A stretch of DNA of 64,000 nucleotides, from positions 1 through 64,000 of the forward strand of contig JADCHQ010000035.1 in NCBI GenBank assembly GCA_020248405.1, written 5' to 3'. Each line of letters begins with the position of its first letter. Within the stretch, counting starts at the first letter, position 1. This document shows positions 24,984 through 35,106 of this stretch, in pieces. The stretch comes from Rhodocyclaceae bacterium. Lineage in GTDB: Bacteria; Pseudomonadota; Gammaproteobacteria; Burkholderiales; Ga0077523. The notes beneath the pieces are model-generated. The model searched no databases. It was not told where the DNA came from and was given only the letters and a program-made list of their open reading frames with translations. The position numbers were made by a program, and so were the translations under genes.

Positions 24984-25688
24984 TCAGGGAGCGAGCAGGC
25001 GGACCAGCTCCGGGTCGTCCCGGACCTGCTCCGTCGGCCCTTCGAGCGCCACGTGGCCGCGGTCCATGACGTAGCAGTGCTTCGCCACGGACAGGGCCAT
25101 CTTCACGTGCTGTTCCACCAGCACGATGGCGATGGTTTCCGAGAGCTTCACCAGCCGCTCGGTGATTTCGTCCACCACGCCGTGCCAGACGCCCTCGGTG
25201 GGTTCGTCCAGCATCAGCAGGTGGGGCTTGCACAGCAGCGCGCGGCTGATGGCGAGCATCTTGCGCTCGCCGCCGGAGAGGGTGCCGGCGCGCTGGGACA
25301 TGCGCTGCCCCAGGCGCGGAAACAGCGCCACCATCTCGTCCGTGCGGTCGTGGCCCGAGCGGTCGCCCATGGCGCCGAGCAGCAGGTTTTCGCGGACCGT
25401 GAGGCCGGCGAACACGGCCTGTTCCTGAGGCACGTGCCCCAGGCCCAGGCGCACCCGGCGCTCCGTGGGCATCTGCGTGGCGTCGCGGCCGTCGAAGGAC
25501 ACCTTGCCGCGTACCGGACGCAGGTCGCCCGCAAGGGTCTTGAGCAGAGTGGTCTTGCCAGCGCCATTGCGCCCCAGGATCGCCACGCCGCCCCGCGAGG
25601 GAATCCTCAGGCTGACGTCGAACAGCGCCTGGCTGGTGCCGTAGAAGGTGCACAGGCCCTCGGCCTGGAGCAGAGCGTCGCTTGCCAT
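24984..25688 (-). CDS. ABC transporter ATPase, UrtE/LivF-like
   Basis: 234 residues. Walker A GRNGAGKTT, ABC signature LSGGERKML, Walker B LLMLDEPTEG and the H-loop histidine in VEQHVKM. The EPTEG motif and length fit the LivF/UrtE subgroup, which pairs with a LivG/UrtD subunit for import of urea, amides or amino acids. It starts 3 nt after the stop of the UrtD-like gene. Urea or a short-chain amide is the favoured substrate because of the amidase and urease-like genes nearby. Confidence 0.9.
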   Translation of the reverse strand: MASDALLQAEGLCTFYGTSQALFDVSLRIPSRGGVAILGRNGAGKTTLLKTLAGDLRPVRGKVSFDGRDATQMPTERRVRLGLGHVPQEQAVFAGLTVRENLLLGAMGDRSGHDRTDEMVALFPRLGQRMSQRAGTLSGGERKMLAISRALLCKPHLLMLDEPTEGVWHGVVDEITERLVKLSETIAIVLVEQHVKMALSVAKHCYVMDRGHVALEGPTEQVRDDPELVRLLAP

Positions 25689-25691
25689 GTG

Positions 25692-26420
25692 TCAGCCCAG
25701 GTAAGCCTCGCGAACGCGCTCGTCGTCCTGTACCTGCTGGGTGGGGCCGCTGGCCACCACCTGGCCCTGGTCGAGCACCGTGAGCGTGTCGCAGATGTCC
25801 TTGATGAAATCGAGGTCGTGTTCGACGATGAGCAGCGCGCAGCTCTGGCGGATAGGCGCCAGCAGCTCGCCCGTGGCGCGCCGCTCCTGCGGGCTCATTC
25901 CGGCGGTGGGCTCGTCGAGCAGCAGCAACTTGGGGGCACGGGCCAGCGCCATGGCGATCTCCAGCCACTGCTGCTCGCCGTGGCTAAGTTCGCCGGCGAG
26001 GTCGTCGGCCCGTCCCGCCAGCCGGAAGCGCTCGAGGGAGCGCATCACGTCCGGATGGGCAGCCCGCCGCGTGGCCGATCGGGCCAGCGACCAGACAGCC
26101 TGTCCCGCCTGCAGGGCGAGCAGAACGTTGTCGTACACCGACAGTTCCGGCAGCACCGCAGTGATCTGGAACTTGAGGCTCATGCCGTGGCGCGCCCGCT
26201 CGTGGGGCGGCGCCGTGGTGATGTTGCGCCCCGCGAAGGTGATGCTTCCCGAAGAAGCGAAATGGGCGCCGGCGATGGCCTTGAGAAGGGTGCTTTTGCC
26301 CGAGCCGTTCGGCCCGATCAGCCCGTGAAAGCTGCCTTGTTGCACCTGGAGGTTGACCCCGTCGAGGGCGCGCAATGCGCCGAAGGTCTTGCCGACTCCC
26401 GAAACGTCCAGCAAAGCCAC
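25692..26420 (-). CDS. ABC transporter ATPase, UrtD/LivG-like
   Basis: 242 residues. Walker A GPNGSGKST, signature LSHGEQQWLEIAMALA, Walker B LLLLDEPTAG. The SHGEQQWLEI form is characteristic of UrtD and of amide-transport ATPases rather than amino-acid LivG (LSYGQQR). The C terminus QVQDDERVREAYLG is also family-typical. It is 3 nt downstream of the UrtC-like permease gene and 3 nt upstream of the UrtE-like gene. Confidence 0.9.
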   Translation of the reverse strand: MALLDVSGVGKTFGALRALDGVNLQVQQGSFHGLIGPNGSGKSTLLKAIAGAHFASSGSITFAGRNITTAPPHERARHGMSLKFQITAVLPELSVYDNVLLALQAGQAVWSLARSATRRAAHPDVMRSLERFRLAGRADDLAGELSHGEQQWLEIAMALARAPKLLLLDEPTAGMSPQERRATGELLAPIRQSCALLIVEHDLDFIKDICDTLTVLDQGQVVASGPTQQVQDDERVREAYLG

Positions 26421-26423
26421 GAT

Positions 26424-27467
26424 TCAACCCCCTGTGGGATTGCCGCCGCGCGGGCGCCACCGGTAGGAACCGATGCGCTCGCGCGCGCTCACCACGAGCC
26501 CGAGCAGCCCGCTGGGCTGGAATGCCACCACCAGGAGCAGCACGAGACCGAGAATCACCGGCCAGAAGCGCTTCACCAGGTCGATGTCTGCAAGCACGTA
26601 GCTCAGTGCCTCGATGGCGGTGGTGCCGATGACGGGCCCGATGAGCGTACCAGCGCCGCCGAACAGACAGTAGATCACCGCCATGGTGGAAAGCCCGGGG
26701 CCCATGTTGCCGGGGCCGATGAAGCCCTGATGGTAGGAGTAGAGTGCGCCGGCCAGGCCCGCGATCATGCCCGCCAGGGAGAACACGATGGCCTTGTAGA
26801 GCTGTACGCGGTAGCCGAAGAAGGCGAGCCGCTCCTCGTTCTGGCGGATCCCCGCCAGAACGAGGCCGAACTGGGAGCGCGTGAGGAAGCGGCAGCCGAT
26901 GTACACGGCTGCGAGGCAGCCGAACGCCAGAAAAAAGAAGGCTGTGCCTTCCACGAATTCGTATTCGCCCGCCTGCAGCAGCTTGATGGACGATAGCCCG
27001 TTGCCGGCGCCCACGTATTGCCATCCGGACACCAACCGCTCCGCTGCGTACGAGCCCGTGAGGGTACCCAGGGCAATGAAGATGGGCGTCGGCGTCTTGC
27101 GCCCGAGCAGCAGGAAGGCCGCGAAAAGGCTGGACAGCAGCAGACCCACCGCCATGGCCAGGGGGAGCGTTCCCCAGATGTGGCTGAATTCCAGGTCGCG
27201 GCCCACCAGTGCGATCACATACGCGGGAACGCCGAAGAACAGCGCCTGGCCGAAGGTCATGATCCCCGAATAGCCCCAGCACAGCTCGAAACTGATGGCG
27301 AGGATCGACAGGATGAGGATATTGGTGGCGAGGGTCACCAGTTCCGGGCGGCCGGACAGGACAAAGGGTGCCGCGACCATGGCCACGAGCACCACGATTT
27401 CCACGACGGGCAGCAGGCGGCGGGGCCTGCCCGGCCCCGCCACGCCCGCCATGACGACGCCGGACAT
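26424..27467 (-). CDS. ABC transporter permease, UrtC/LivM-like
   Basis: 347 residues with about nine membrane spans. The LivM/UrtC motifs SFELCWGYSGIMTFGQALFF near residue 60 and AGTLIGPVIGTT near residue 275 are clear, with the EAA-like loop QNEERLAFFGYRVQLYK. An N-terminal basic stretch precedes the first span. It forms a heterodimer with the UrtB-like permease. The upstream gene, the binding protein, ends 40 bp before it. Confidence 0.9.
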   Translation of the reverse strand: MSGVVMAGVAGPGRPRRLLPVVEIVVLVAMVAAPFVLSGRPELVTLATNILILSILAISFELCWGYSGIMTFGQALFFGVPAYVIALVGRDLEFSHIWGTLPLAMAVGLLLSSLFAAFLLLGRKTPTPIFIALGTLTGSYAAERLVSGWQYVGAGNGLSSIKLLQAGEYEFVEGTAFFFLAFGCLAAVYIGCRFLTRSQFGLVLAGIRQNEERLAFFGYRVQLYKAIVFSLAGMIAGLAGALYSYHQGFIGPGNMGPGLSTMAVIYCLFGGAGTLIGPVIGTTAIEALSYVLADIDLVKRFWPVILGLVLLLVVAFQPSGLLGLVVSARERIGSYRWRPRGGNPTGG

Positions 27468-27507
27468 CAGCAGACCCCCGGCGTCGTCGATGAAACGGTC
27501 GGACCCA

Positions 27508-28782
27508 TCAGCACTCCTTCGGGTCGACCATGCTGGACTTCTTGATCACGTCGTAACGGGTCTTGCCCCCCGCCACCTTGCATACGGCGATGTACATGTT
27601 CATCTTGCAGTGCATCTTGCCAGCCACCATCTCCGCACCGCCGCCGGGGCCTTCAGCCAGCTTGGCCGTGTCGAGGGCCGCCGATACGGTCTCGCGCTTG
27701 AGGTCGCCGTTGGTTGCCTTGACCGCGGCTTCGTAGAACTTGACGCCGCGGTACATGCCGGTGGAGGCACTGCCCGCGGTGAACAGGTACTTGGTGCCGG
27801 GGAACTTCGCCGAATAACCCTCCTGCAGCTTCTTGCTGAAGGGGTCCTCCACGGCCTGGAAGTAGTCGAGGCAGGACACCAGCCCCTCCATTTCGTTGGC
27901 TGGGTGGTAGTTGAGGAGGTTCTCGTCGTAGTACACGCAGCTCAGCACGCCGCCGTTTTTCTGGAAGCCGCTCTCGTAGAGCTGCTTCACGAAGGGTTGC
28001 AGGCCTGGCGGGATGATGGTGTTGAACACGCAGTCCACCTTCCCATCCTTGATCTTGCCGATGGTGGCGGAGTATTCGGCCTGGTCGAGGGGGTAGTACT
28101 CCTCGAACACCACGGTGCCGCCGTTGGCCTCGATCACCTTGCGGGCGTACTTGTTGAGCAGTTGCGGCCAGACATAGTTGGCCGAGGGCAGGGCAAAGCG
28201 CTTCTTGCCCAGCGTCTTGATGAGGTAGGGGATGAGCTCGTCGCACTGCTGGGCCGGCGTGGGGCCGGTGCAGTACAGGTGCTTGGTGCACTCCTGGCCC
28301 TCGTAGAGCTGGGGATACAGGTACAGCGTCTTGCCGCGGTTGACGATGGGGTCCTTGATGGCCTGGCGCATGGCGCTGGTGATACCGCCGAGCACCACGT
28401 CCACCTTGCGCTCCTGGATCAGCTTGCGCACGTTGCCCACGGCGATCTTGGGGTCGGATGCGGTGTCTTCCAGGTAGAGCTCGATGGGCCGGCCGAGGAT
28501 GCCGCCGCCCTTGTTGATCTGGTCCACGGCGAACTGGGCCACCTGCCAGTTGGCATTGCCGGAAGGCGCGATGGCGCCGGTGATGTCGGTGGCGATGCCC
28601 ATCTTGATGGGGCCCGCGGCGTGAGCGAAGGGGGCCTTGAGCATCCAGCCGCCCGTCACGCCAGCGATCCAGCCGGTGGCAGCGAGCGCACCCGCGCCCG
28701 TCACCAGGCGGCGTCGGCCAAAGTCAACCGGGGCGTTGCCGTAACCAGCCTCCCCGTTGCTGCCAAAACGGAAATTCGACAT
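27508..28782 (-). CDS. Amide/urea-type ABC substrate-binding protein (UrtA/FmdD-like)
   Basis: 424 residues. The N terminus carries a twin-arginine-like signal (GRRRLVTGAGALAATGW, about residues 22-38) after a 21-residue hydrophilic stretch, so Tat export to the periplasm is likely. The mature part is a Periplasmic_binding_5 fold: IKMGIATDITGAIAPSGNAN, INKGGGILGRPIEL and VVLGGITSAMRQAI. These match UrtA, AmiC and formamide-binding FmdD rather than amino-acid LivJ. Stop and start spacing place it between the two permeases, an unusual order because binding proteins normally come first in urt operons. Confidence 0.9.
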   Translation of the reverse strand: MSNFRFGSNGEAGYGNAPVDFGRRRLVTGAGALAATGWIAGVTGGWMLKAPFAHAAGPIKMGIATDITGAIAPSGNANWQVAQFAVDQINKGGGILGRPIELYLEDTASDPKIAVGNVRKLIQERKVDVVLGGITSAMRQAIKDPIVNRGKTLYLYPQLYEGQECTKHLYCTGPTPAQQCDELIPYLIKTLGKKRFALPSANYVWPQLLNKYARKVIEANGGTVVFEEYYPLDQAEYSATIGKIKDGKVDCVFNTIIPPGLQPFVKQLYESGFQKNGGVLSCVYYDENLLNYHPANEMEGLVSCLDYFQAVEDPFSKKLQEGYSAKFPGTKYLFTAGSASTGMYRGVKFYEAAVKATNGDLKRETVSAALDTAKLAEGPGGGAEMVAGKMHCKMNMYIAVCKVAGGKTRYDVIKKSSMVDPKEC

Positions 28783-28783
28783 C

Positions 28784-29641
28784 TCACGTCCTCCCTTGGG
28801 AAATGAAGCCTTGCGGCCGGAACTTCACGATCGCCAGCGCGATCACGAACACGAGAGGGTCGGCCAGCACGGGCAGGACGACCCACGGCAGCCCGGAGGC
28901 CATGCCGCCCACGGCGGCGGCTCCCAGGACAGGTCCTTCGAACGTACCCACACCGCCCAGCATCACCGACAGGAATGCCTGCACCAGAAAGCGCGTGCCG
29001 ATATCCGCAGAGAGCTGGTAGAGGGGCACGATGAGCGCGCCCGCCAGACCGGCTAGCGCCGAGCCGAAGGCGAAGGTGAGCGCATACAGGCGGGTGGTGG
29101 AGATGCCGCAGGCGCGGGCGAGTCCCGGGTTCTCCAGGGCGCCGCGCACCTGCAGGCCGAGCCGTGTCCGAGACAGCAGCGCCCAGCTTCCCGCGATCAC
29201 CAGCAGCGTGATGACGATGATCACGCTGCGCCATACGGAGAAGCTGAGTCCCGCGACGGTGAACATGCCCTCCAGCGGCTCGGAGATGGACTTGTAGTGC
29301 CCGCCAAGAAGCCCTCGCACCACTTCGCGGATCACCAGGCCGATGGCGAAGGTGCCCAGCATGGCAATGATGGGCGCCGAGTAGAAACGCCGGATCACCG
29401 TTCGCTCGAGAAGCAACCCGACAAGTGCCACGACGATCGGTGCCGCCAGGATGCCCATCCAGGAAGGCAGCCCGTTTTCCTGAAACAGGAAAAGCGTGTA
29501 GGCCCCCAGCAAGACGAACTCGCCGTGGGCAAAGTTGAAAATCCCCATCATGCTGGCGATCACGCCCAGGCCCAGCACGATGAGCACCATCACCGAGGTG
29601 AAGGCTAGCAGGTCGAAGATCAGCTTGACCGCAGTGTCCAC
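28784..29641 (-). CDS. ABC transporter permease, UrtB/LivH-like
   Basis: 285 residues, eight or so membrane spans. Family motifs are IMGIFNFAHGEFVLLGAY (as in LivH, UrtB), the cytoplasmic EAA-like loop VRGALENPGLARACGI, and LSVMLGGVGTFEGPVLG. First gene of the transporter block; the binding protein starts 1 nt after its stop. A 341-bp gap separates it from ureC upstream. Confidence 0.9.
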   Translation of the reverse strand: MDTAVKLIFDLLAFTSVMVLIVLGLGVIASMMGIFNFAHGEFVLLGAYTLFLFQENGLPSWMGILAAPIVVALVGLLLERTVIRRFYSAPIIAMLGTFAIGLVIREVVRGLLGGHYKSISEPLEGMFTVAGLSFSVWRSVIIVITLLVIAGSWALLSRTRLGLQVRGALENPGLARACGISTTRLYALTFAFGSALAGLAGALIVPLYQLSADIGTRFLVQAFLSVMLGGVGTFEGPVLGAAAVGGMASGLPWVVLPVLADPLVFVIALAIVKFRPQGFISQGRT

Positions 29642-29982
29642 GGCTCAGTGCTCCTCGATCAGCCCTAGGAGAAATTCCCGCTGATCGCCCGTGAGCGGCT
29701 GACGAAGCACATTCCCAAACACGCTGGTGACCTCGAATGCGATCTGTTGACGCAGGAAGCAACGGCGAAGTGGACAGCACGTTCCGTACCTGAAGGACGG
29801 TCTCCCGCGGCAGGAGTGCGTTTCTTTAGAAATAGTAGGGAAGAATCCCATGTCCTGCACGCGGCAGTGCACAGGCGGGATTTTCCCCGCGCGTGACGCC
29901 ACGCGCAGCGCGCTGCCCGACGGCAGTGCGCGCGCAGGAACGCATGCACCGTTTTTGTTGCCCATCGGGTGGCCGCGGCGGA
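29642..29982 (-). other. Gap between ureC and transporter; possible remnant reading frame
   Basis: No recognised gene. A minus-strand frame from ATG 29851 to a TGA at 29645 could encode 68 residues, starting MGFFPTISKETHSC and ending QREFLLGLIEEH. The C-terminal 30 residues have a protein-like composition, while the first half is cysteine- and arginine-rich and unconvincing. It may be the tail of a decayed gene. An AT-rich patch (29822-29838) may hold the transporter promoter, which would make ureABC and the transporter separate transcripts. Confidence 0.3.
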
Positions 29983-31689
29983 TCAGCGCAACAGGTACTT
30001 GCGCGACAGCGGCACGCGCGTGGCAGGTTCCGCGTGCAACGGTTTGCCGTCGGCGCGGCACTCGAAGGTGCGTGGGTCCACTTCGATACGCGGCAGCGCG
30101 GCGTTGCGGACCATGTCCGACTTGCGCAGGCTGCGCACGCTGGAAATGGGGATCCACGGCTTTCCCGTCCCCAGGCGCTCCCGAGCGCCGGATGCCATGG
30201 CGAGCTTGCTGACGAACACCGCGGAGAGCGCGTCGCGCGCCTTGCCCAGGGCGCCCCACATGGGGCGCTGCACCATGGGCTCGGCCATGAAGATCGAGCC
30301 GTTGCCGTCGCCCATGACCGACCAGGCCACGAAGCCGGCCTTGATTACCAGGAAGGGCTTGATGCCGAAACTTGCCCGAGGCCAGATCACCAGGTCGGCC
30401 ATGCGGCCGGGCTGGATCGATCCCACGTGGGCGTCGATGCCAGCGCCGATGGCCGGATTGACGGTGAGTTTGGCCACGTAGCGCTTGATACGCTCGTTGT
30501 CGGCCCGGGCGGTGCGCTCCTCTGGCAGGCGGCCCACCCTGTCCTTCATCACCGAAGCGAGCTGCCAGCACTTGGCGGCGTTTTCGGCGAGGCGTCCCAT
30601 GCCCTGGGTGTCGGTGGCGAATATGGAGATGGCGCCCATGTCGTGCAACAGGTCCTCGGCAGCCATGGTCTGGGGCCGCACGCGCGACTCGGCAAAGGCA
30701 ACGTCCTCGGGCACGCCGAAACTCAGGAAGTGCGCCAGCATGGTCATGGGCAAGCCTTCGGCGAGACCGGCGGGCGTGAACGGGTTGGTGGGATTGGTGG
30801 AGGAGGGGATGACGTTGGCGAAGCCGTTCACCCGCAAGATGTCCGGCGCGTGGCCGCCCCCCGAACCCTCGGTGTGATACATGTGGATGGTGCGATTGCC
30901 GATGGCCGCCAGCGTGTCCTCGCAGAAGCCGAACTCGTTGAGCGTGTCGGTGTGTATGTGTACCGAGAAATCGTTGCGGTCGGCGGCGCGCAGGGAGCCG
31001 TCGATGATGGATGGCGAGGCGCCGAAGTCCTCGTGGATCTTCACCCCCAGCGCGCCCCCGGCCACCGACTCTTCCACTGCTGCTGGATCCATGCAGCCGC
31101 GCCCAAGGAAGCCGAAATTGAGCGGGAATTCGTCGGCGCCCTGGATCAGCCGCCCGATGGTGTTGGGCCCCGAGCAGCTCACGTCGAAGTGCGGCCCCGG
31201 CGTCATGCCGATCATGGTGGTGGTGCCGCCCGCCAGCGCGTGCCAGCACTGCTGGGGCGAGATGAAGTGGGCGTGGGCCTCGATGCCTCCGGCAGTGACG
31301 ATGAAGCCGTCGGCGTGCACCACGGTGGTGTTGGGGCCGCAGCGCAGCCGCGGATCCACGCCGTTCATCACGCGCGGATTGCCGGCCTTGCCGATGGCCG
31401 CGATGCGCCCGTCGCGGATGCCGATGTCGGCCTTCACGATGCCGGCCACGGCGTCGATGATGGTGGCGTTCTGCACCACCATGTCCAGCGCGCCCGAGGC
31501 GTAGGTGCCGCCCGGATCGAATCCCTCGCCGTCGCGCATGGCCTTGCCGGCGCCGGTGGTGAGCTCGTCGCCATAGGCGGAGTAGTCGTGCTCGATCTCG
31601 GCCAGCAGCGACGTGTCGCCCAGGCGCACCAGGTCACCGGTGGTGGGGCCATAGAGATTTGCGTAGTCGGTGCGCGACAGGGTGGCCAT
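29983..31689 (-). CDS. ureC: Divergent urease alpha subunit (UreC)
   Basis: 568 residues, the same length as Klebsiella UreC. Urease hydrolyses urea to ammonia and carbamate at a di-nickel site. All metal ligands are present: H139/H141 (EAHAHF), carbamylated lysine K217 (VKIHEDFG), H246 (VHIHTDTL), H272 (YHTEG) and D360 (ATDTQGMG). H219, H320 and the ESRVR arginine are also kept. Differences: the flap cysteine (C319 in Klebsiella) is A319 in MLAHFLSFGVPED, the following HLDPD is FLSFG, and the glycine-rich loop after TTM is about four residues shorter (MIGMTPGPHFD). It lies 2 nt after the fused small subunit. No ureDEFG in the window. A functional urease with altered kinetics or a related hydrolase are both possible. 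Confidence 0.9.
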   Translation of the reverse strand: MATLSRTDYANLYGPTTGDLVRLGDTSLLAEIEHDYSAYGDELTTGAGKAMRDGEGFDPGGTYASGALDMVVQNATIIDAVAGIVKADIGIRDGRIAAIGKAGNPRVMNGVDPRLRCGPNTTVVHADGFIVTAGGIEAHAHFISPQQCWHALAGGTTTMIGMTPGPHFDVSCSGPNTIGRLIQGADEFPLNFGFLGRGCMDPAAVEESVAGGALGVKIHEDFGASPSIIDGSLRAADRNDFSVHIHTDTLNEFGFCEDTLAAIGNRTIHMYHTEGSGGGHAPDILRVNGFANVIPSSTNPTNPFTPAGLAEGLPMTMLAHFLSFGVPEDVAFAESRVRPQTMAAEDLLHDMGAISIFATDTQGMGRLAENAAKCWQLASVMKDRVGRLPEERTARADNERIKRYVAKLTVNPAIGAGIDAHVGSIQPGRMADLVIWPRASFGIKPFLVIKAGFVAWSVMGDGNGSIFMAEPMVQRPMWGALGKARDALSAVFVSKLAMASGARERLGTGKPWIPISSVRSLRKSDMVRNAALPRIEVDPRTFECRADGKPLHAEPATRVPLSRKYLLR

Positions 31690-31691
31690 GG

Positions 31692-32390
31692 TCAGGCCCC
31701 CCGGTAGCCGCGGGCCCGGGCGGCGGCCAGGGCGCGCTCGCGCACCGCGGGGTCGGCGACCGGCCCGTTGGTGAGGTCCGCAAAACCATGTACGTCGGCA
31801 CTGCCGCCGATGGCCACCAGTGCGACCGAAGCCGCGACACCCGGTTCGAAGCGCACGCCGGTTCCGGACGGCCGGTCCAGGCGCATGCCGAAGGCGGCGG
31901 CGCGGTCGAACTGCAGCGCGCGGTTGACTTCGAAGAAGTGCGCGTGGCTGCGCACCTGGATGGCGCGATCGCCCGTGTTGAGCACGTCCAGAGTGACCCG
32001 TCGCCGGCCGGCATTGATCTCTATGGACCCCTCCCGAGGGATGATCTCGCCGGGCACCGGCTCGTCCGGCAGAGGGGCGCGGCCGGGCTTCACGGGGTCG
32101 AACACCACCACCAGCTTGGTGCCCTCCGTCATGGGGGCCTCCAGGGCGATGAAGGGGATCATGGCGGCAACGCCGGGCTCCACGTCGTCGGTGGTAAGTA
32201 GCTGACCCGCCAGGTCCACCAGTTCGGCGTGCGGCAGGTCGCGCCGCGCCGCGGTGAGCACCTCATCGGTGATCAACGCCACGGCCTCTGGATGGCTCAG
32301 GCGGATGCCCTGGGAGCGATAGCGGCGGGCAAGCTCGGCGGCAGTGAAGATGGTGAGCCGTTCAAGTTCGGTGGGAGTGAGGTTCATCAT
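31692..32390 (-). CDS. ureAB: Fused urease gamma-beta subunit (UreAB)
   Basis: 232 residues: residues 1-100 are a gamma subunit ([42 protein letters not shown]) and residues 110-220 a beta subunit ([47 protein letters not shown]). The histidines of the SHxHFxEVN stretch that abut the active-site flap remain. A gamma-beta fusion also occurs in Helicobacter UreA and in some actinobacterial and proteobacterial second ureases. The ATG at 32390 has GGAG 8 nt upstream; a second ATG follows immediately. First gene of the block, divergent from the iron-sulfur protein gene 155 bp away. Confidence 0.92.
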   Translation of the reverse strand: MMNLTPTELERLTIFTAAELARRYRSQGIRLSHPEAVALITDEVLTAARRDLPHAELVDLAGQLLTTDDVEPGVAAMIPFIALEAPMTEGTKLVVVFDPVKPGRAPLPDEPVPGEIIPREGSIEINAGRRRVTLDVLNTGDRAIQVRSHAHFFEVNRALQFDRAAAFGMRLDRPSGTGVRFEPGVAASVALVAIGGSADVHGFADLTNGPVADPAVRERALAAARARGYRGA

Positions 32391-32545
32391 GAGGGATGCT
32401 CCATGGCCGATGGCGCGTGCAGCCCGATCATGCCAGCGAACGCGTCGCGTTGCCCGGCCGGCACCCGATTGGGGCGCCTGCGTCCCGCGATGGCCCAAGG
32501 CGGTGCGTATGGGCCATACTTGAACCGTCGTCCCCGGAGAAGGCC

Positions 32546-33214
32546 ATGAGCAGCCACCCGCGCGAGTACAAGGGTCTTACCCTCACCGTGAGTTTCGACG
32601 GCGAGCGCTGCAGCCATGCGGGCGAGTGCGTGAGGGGGCTGCCCAAGGTGTTCGATTCGACCCGCTCGCCCTGGGTGAACCCGGACGCCGCCAGCGCCAC
32701 GGCAGTGATGGGGGTGGTGGAGCGCTGCCCCAGCGGGGCGCTGCAATACCGATTCGGCAACGGTGCGAAATCCGAACGGCCGCCGCGCGGCGCTTCGGTG
32801 TCGCTGGTGCCGGGCGGACCGCTGCGGTTACGGGGCGAACTGCGGTTGCTGTTGGCCGACGGCGCCGAGGCGGTGGCCACGGGCACGAGGCTCGCCTTGT
32901 GCCGCTGCGGCCAGTCGGCGCGCAAGCCTTTTTGCGATGGCGCCCACGCCACGTCGGGTTTCGACGACCCGGGCGCCCTCGGCCTGGAGCTGTCGCCCAA
33001 GGCGTCGCCGGCGGCGCTGCCCGCCGCCCCGGCGCTGGAGGTGCGCGTGCGCCCTGACGGGCCGCTGAAGGTGGCGGGGGAGTTCCAGTTTCTCGACGGT
33101 GCCGGCCGGGTGCTGGGCGTGAGCCGGGAGGCGGCGCTGTGCCGCTGTGGTGCCTCGCGCAACAAACCGTTCTGCGACGGCCGTCATCGCGAGGCGGGTT
33201 TCAAGGCCGGGTAG
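32546..33214 (+). CDS. Ferredoxin-like plus tandem CDGSH iron-sulfur protein
   Basis: 222 residues, three cluster modules. Residues 10-75 are a divergent mono-cluster ferredoxin domain ([15 protein letters not shown] and [10 protein letters not shown]). Then come two CDGSH zinc-finger-like modules, each with a 3Cys-1His [2Fe-2S] motif: [16 protein letters not shown] and [16 protein letters not shown]. This resembles class III tandem CDGSH proteins fused to a Fer4_19 domain; the role is presumed electron transfer or cluster handling. No signal peptide. GGAGAAGG (32536-32543) supports the ATG. The diheme oxidoreductase gene follows after 50 bp, a plausible redox partnership. Confidence 0.88.
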   Translation: MSSHPREYKGLTLTVSFDGERCSHAGECVRGLPKVFDSTRSPWVNPDAASATAVMGVVERCPSGALQYRFGNGAKSERPPRGASVSLVPGGPLRLRGELRLLLADGAEAVATGTRLALCRCGQSARKPFCDGAHATSGFDDPGALGLELSPKASPAALPAAPALEVRVRPDGPLKVAGEFQFLDGAGRVLGVSREAALCRCGASRNKPFCDGRHREAGFKAG

Positions 33215-33264
33215 TGCCGGACACACGGGCTGGCGGCGAGCGGCCCACAGCTGGAGGAGATCGC

Positions 33265-34692
<1,428 letters not shown>

Positions 34693-35106
34693 GCGACTGA
34701 GTCCGGCCTCGAGGGATAGCGAGCCTGTCTCGATCGTTTGGGCTTTTTTCGGTGTCCCCGGGGTCTTTGGCGGCCCTGCCACTTAGCTCTGTGGTCCGAC
34801 GGCGTTTCGTGGTTCTCAAAAACGGCACTCCGGCGGTTCCTCTGGAAAGCGCCTCGGCGATGCCTGAGCGACGAGCGTCACGCACACTGGAGGCTGGGCG
34901 CCGCCGCGAGGCATGGTGGGCGCAGCAGAACGCCGCGTTGCCCGAGGGCAGGTTTGGGTCCTGCGAAGCCGTCTCGATCGGGGCTCAGGCTTGATCGAGG
35001 CGTTGGGAAACCATATCCTCCCTGCAACTAGGCAGGCGGGGCGGTTTTGCGTCGCGCCCGCGACTTTGCCTCCATAGCTTGATTGTTTGTTGCCCCCGCG
35101 CCGTGC
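34693..35106. other. Intergenic, 414 bp, no recognised gene
   Basis: No convincing coding sequence. A weak AGCC/GGCT stem followed by six T residues (34743-34748) may terminate the diheme cytochrome gene. A plus-strand frame up to 34994 has protein-like words (REAWWAQQNAALPEG) but no start signal or family, and could be a gene remnant. Base composition from here to about 37,500 is visibly less GC-biased than the flanks. Confidence 0.4.

Noticed and set aside
29983..31689. Idea that ureC is a dead pseudogene
   Set aside because: The frame is intact, full length, and every metal ligand is conserved; the changes are confined to the flap and one loop, which fits altered function rather than decay.
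29893..31707. 604-codon plus-strand open frame opposite ureC
   Set aside because: Shadow of ureC; repetitive composition and no start signal.
34752..34994. Plus-strand 80-codon frame after the diheme cytochrome gene
   Set aside because: No ribosome-binding site or known family; kept as an intergenic note.
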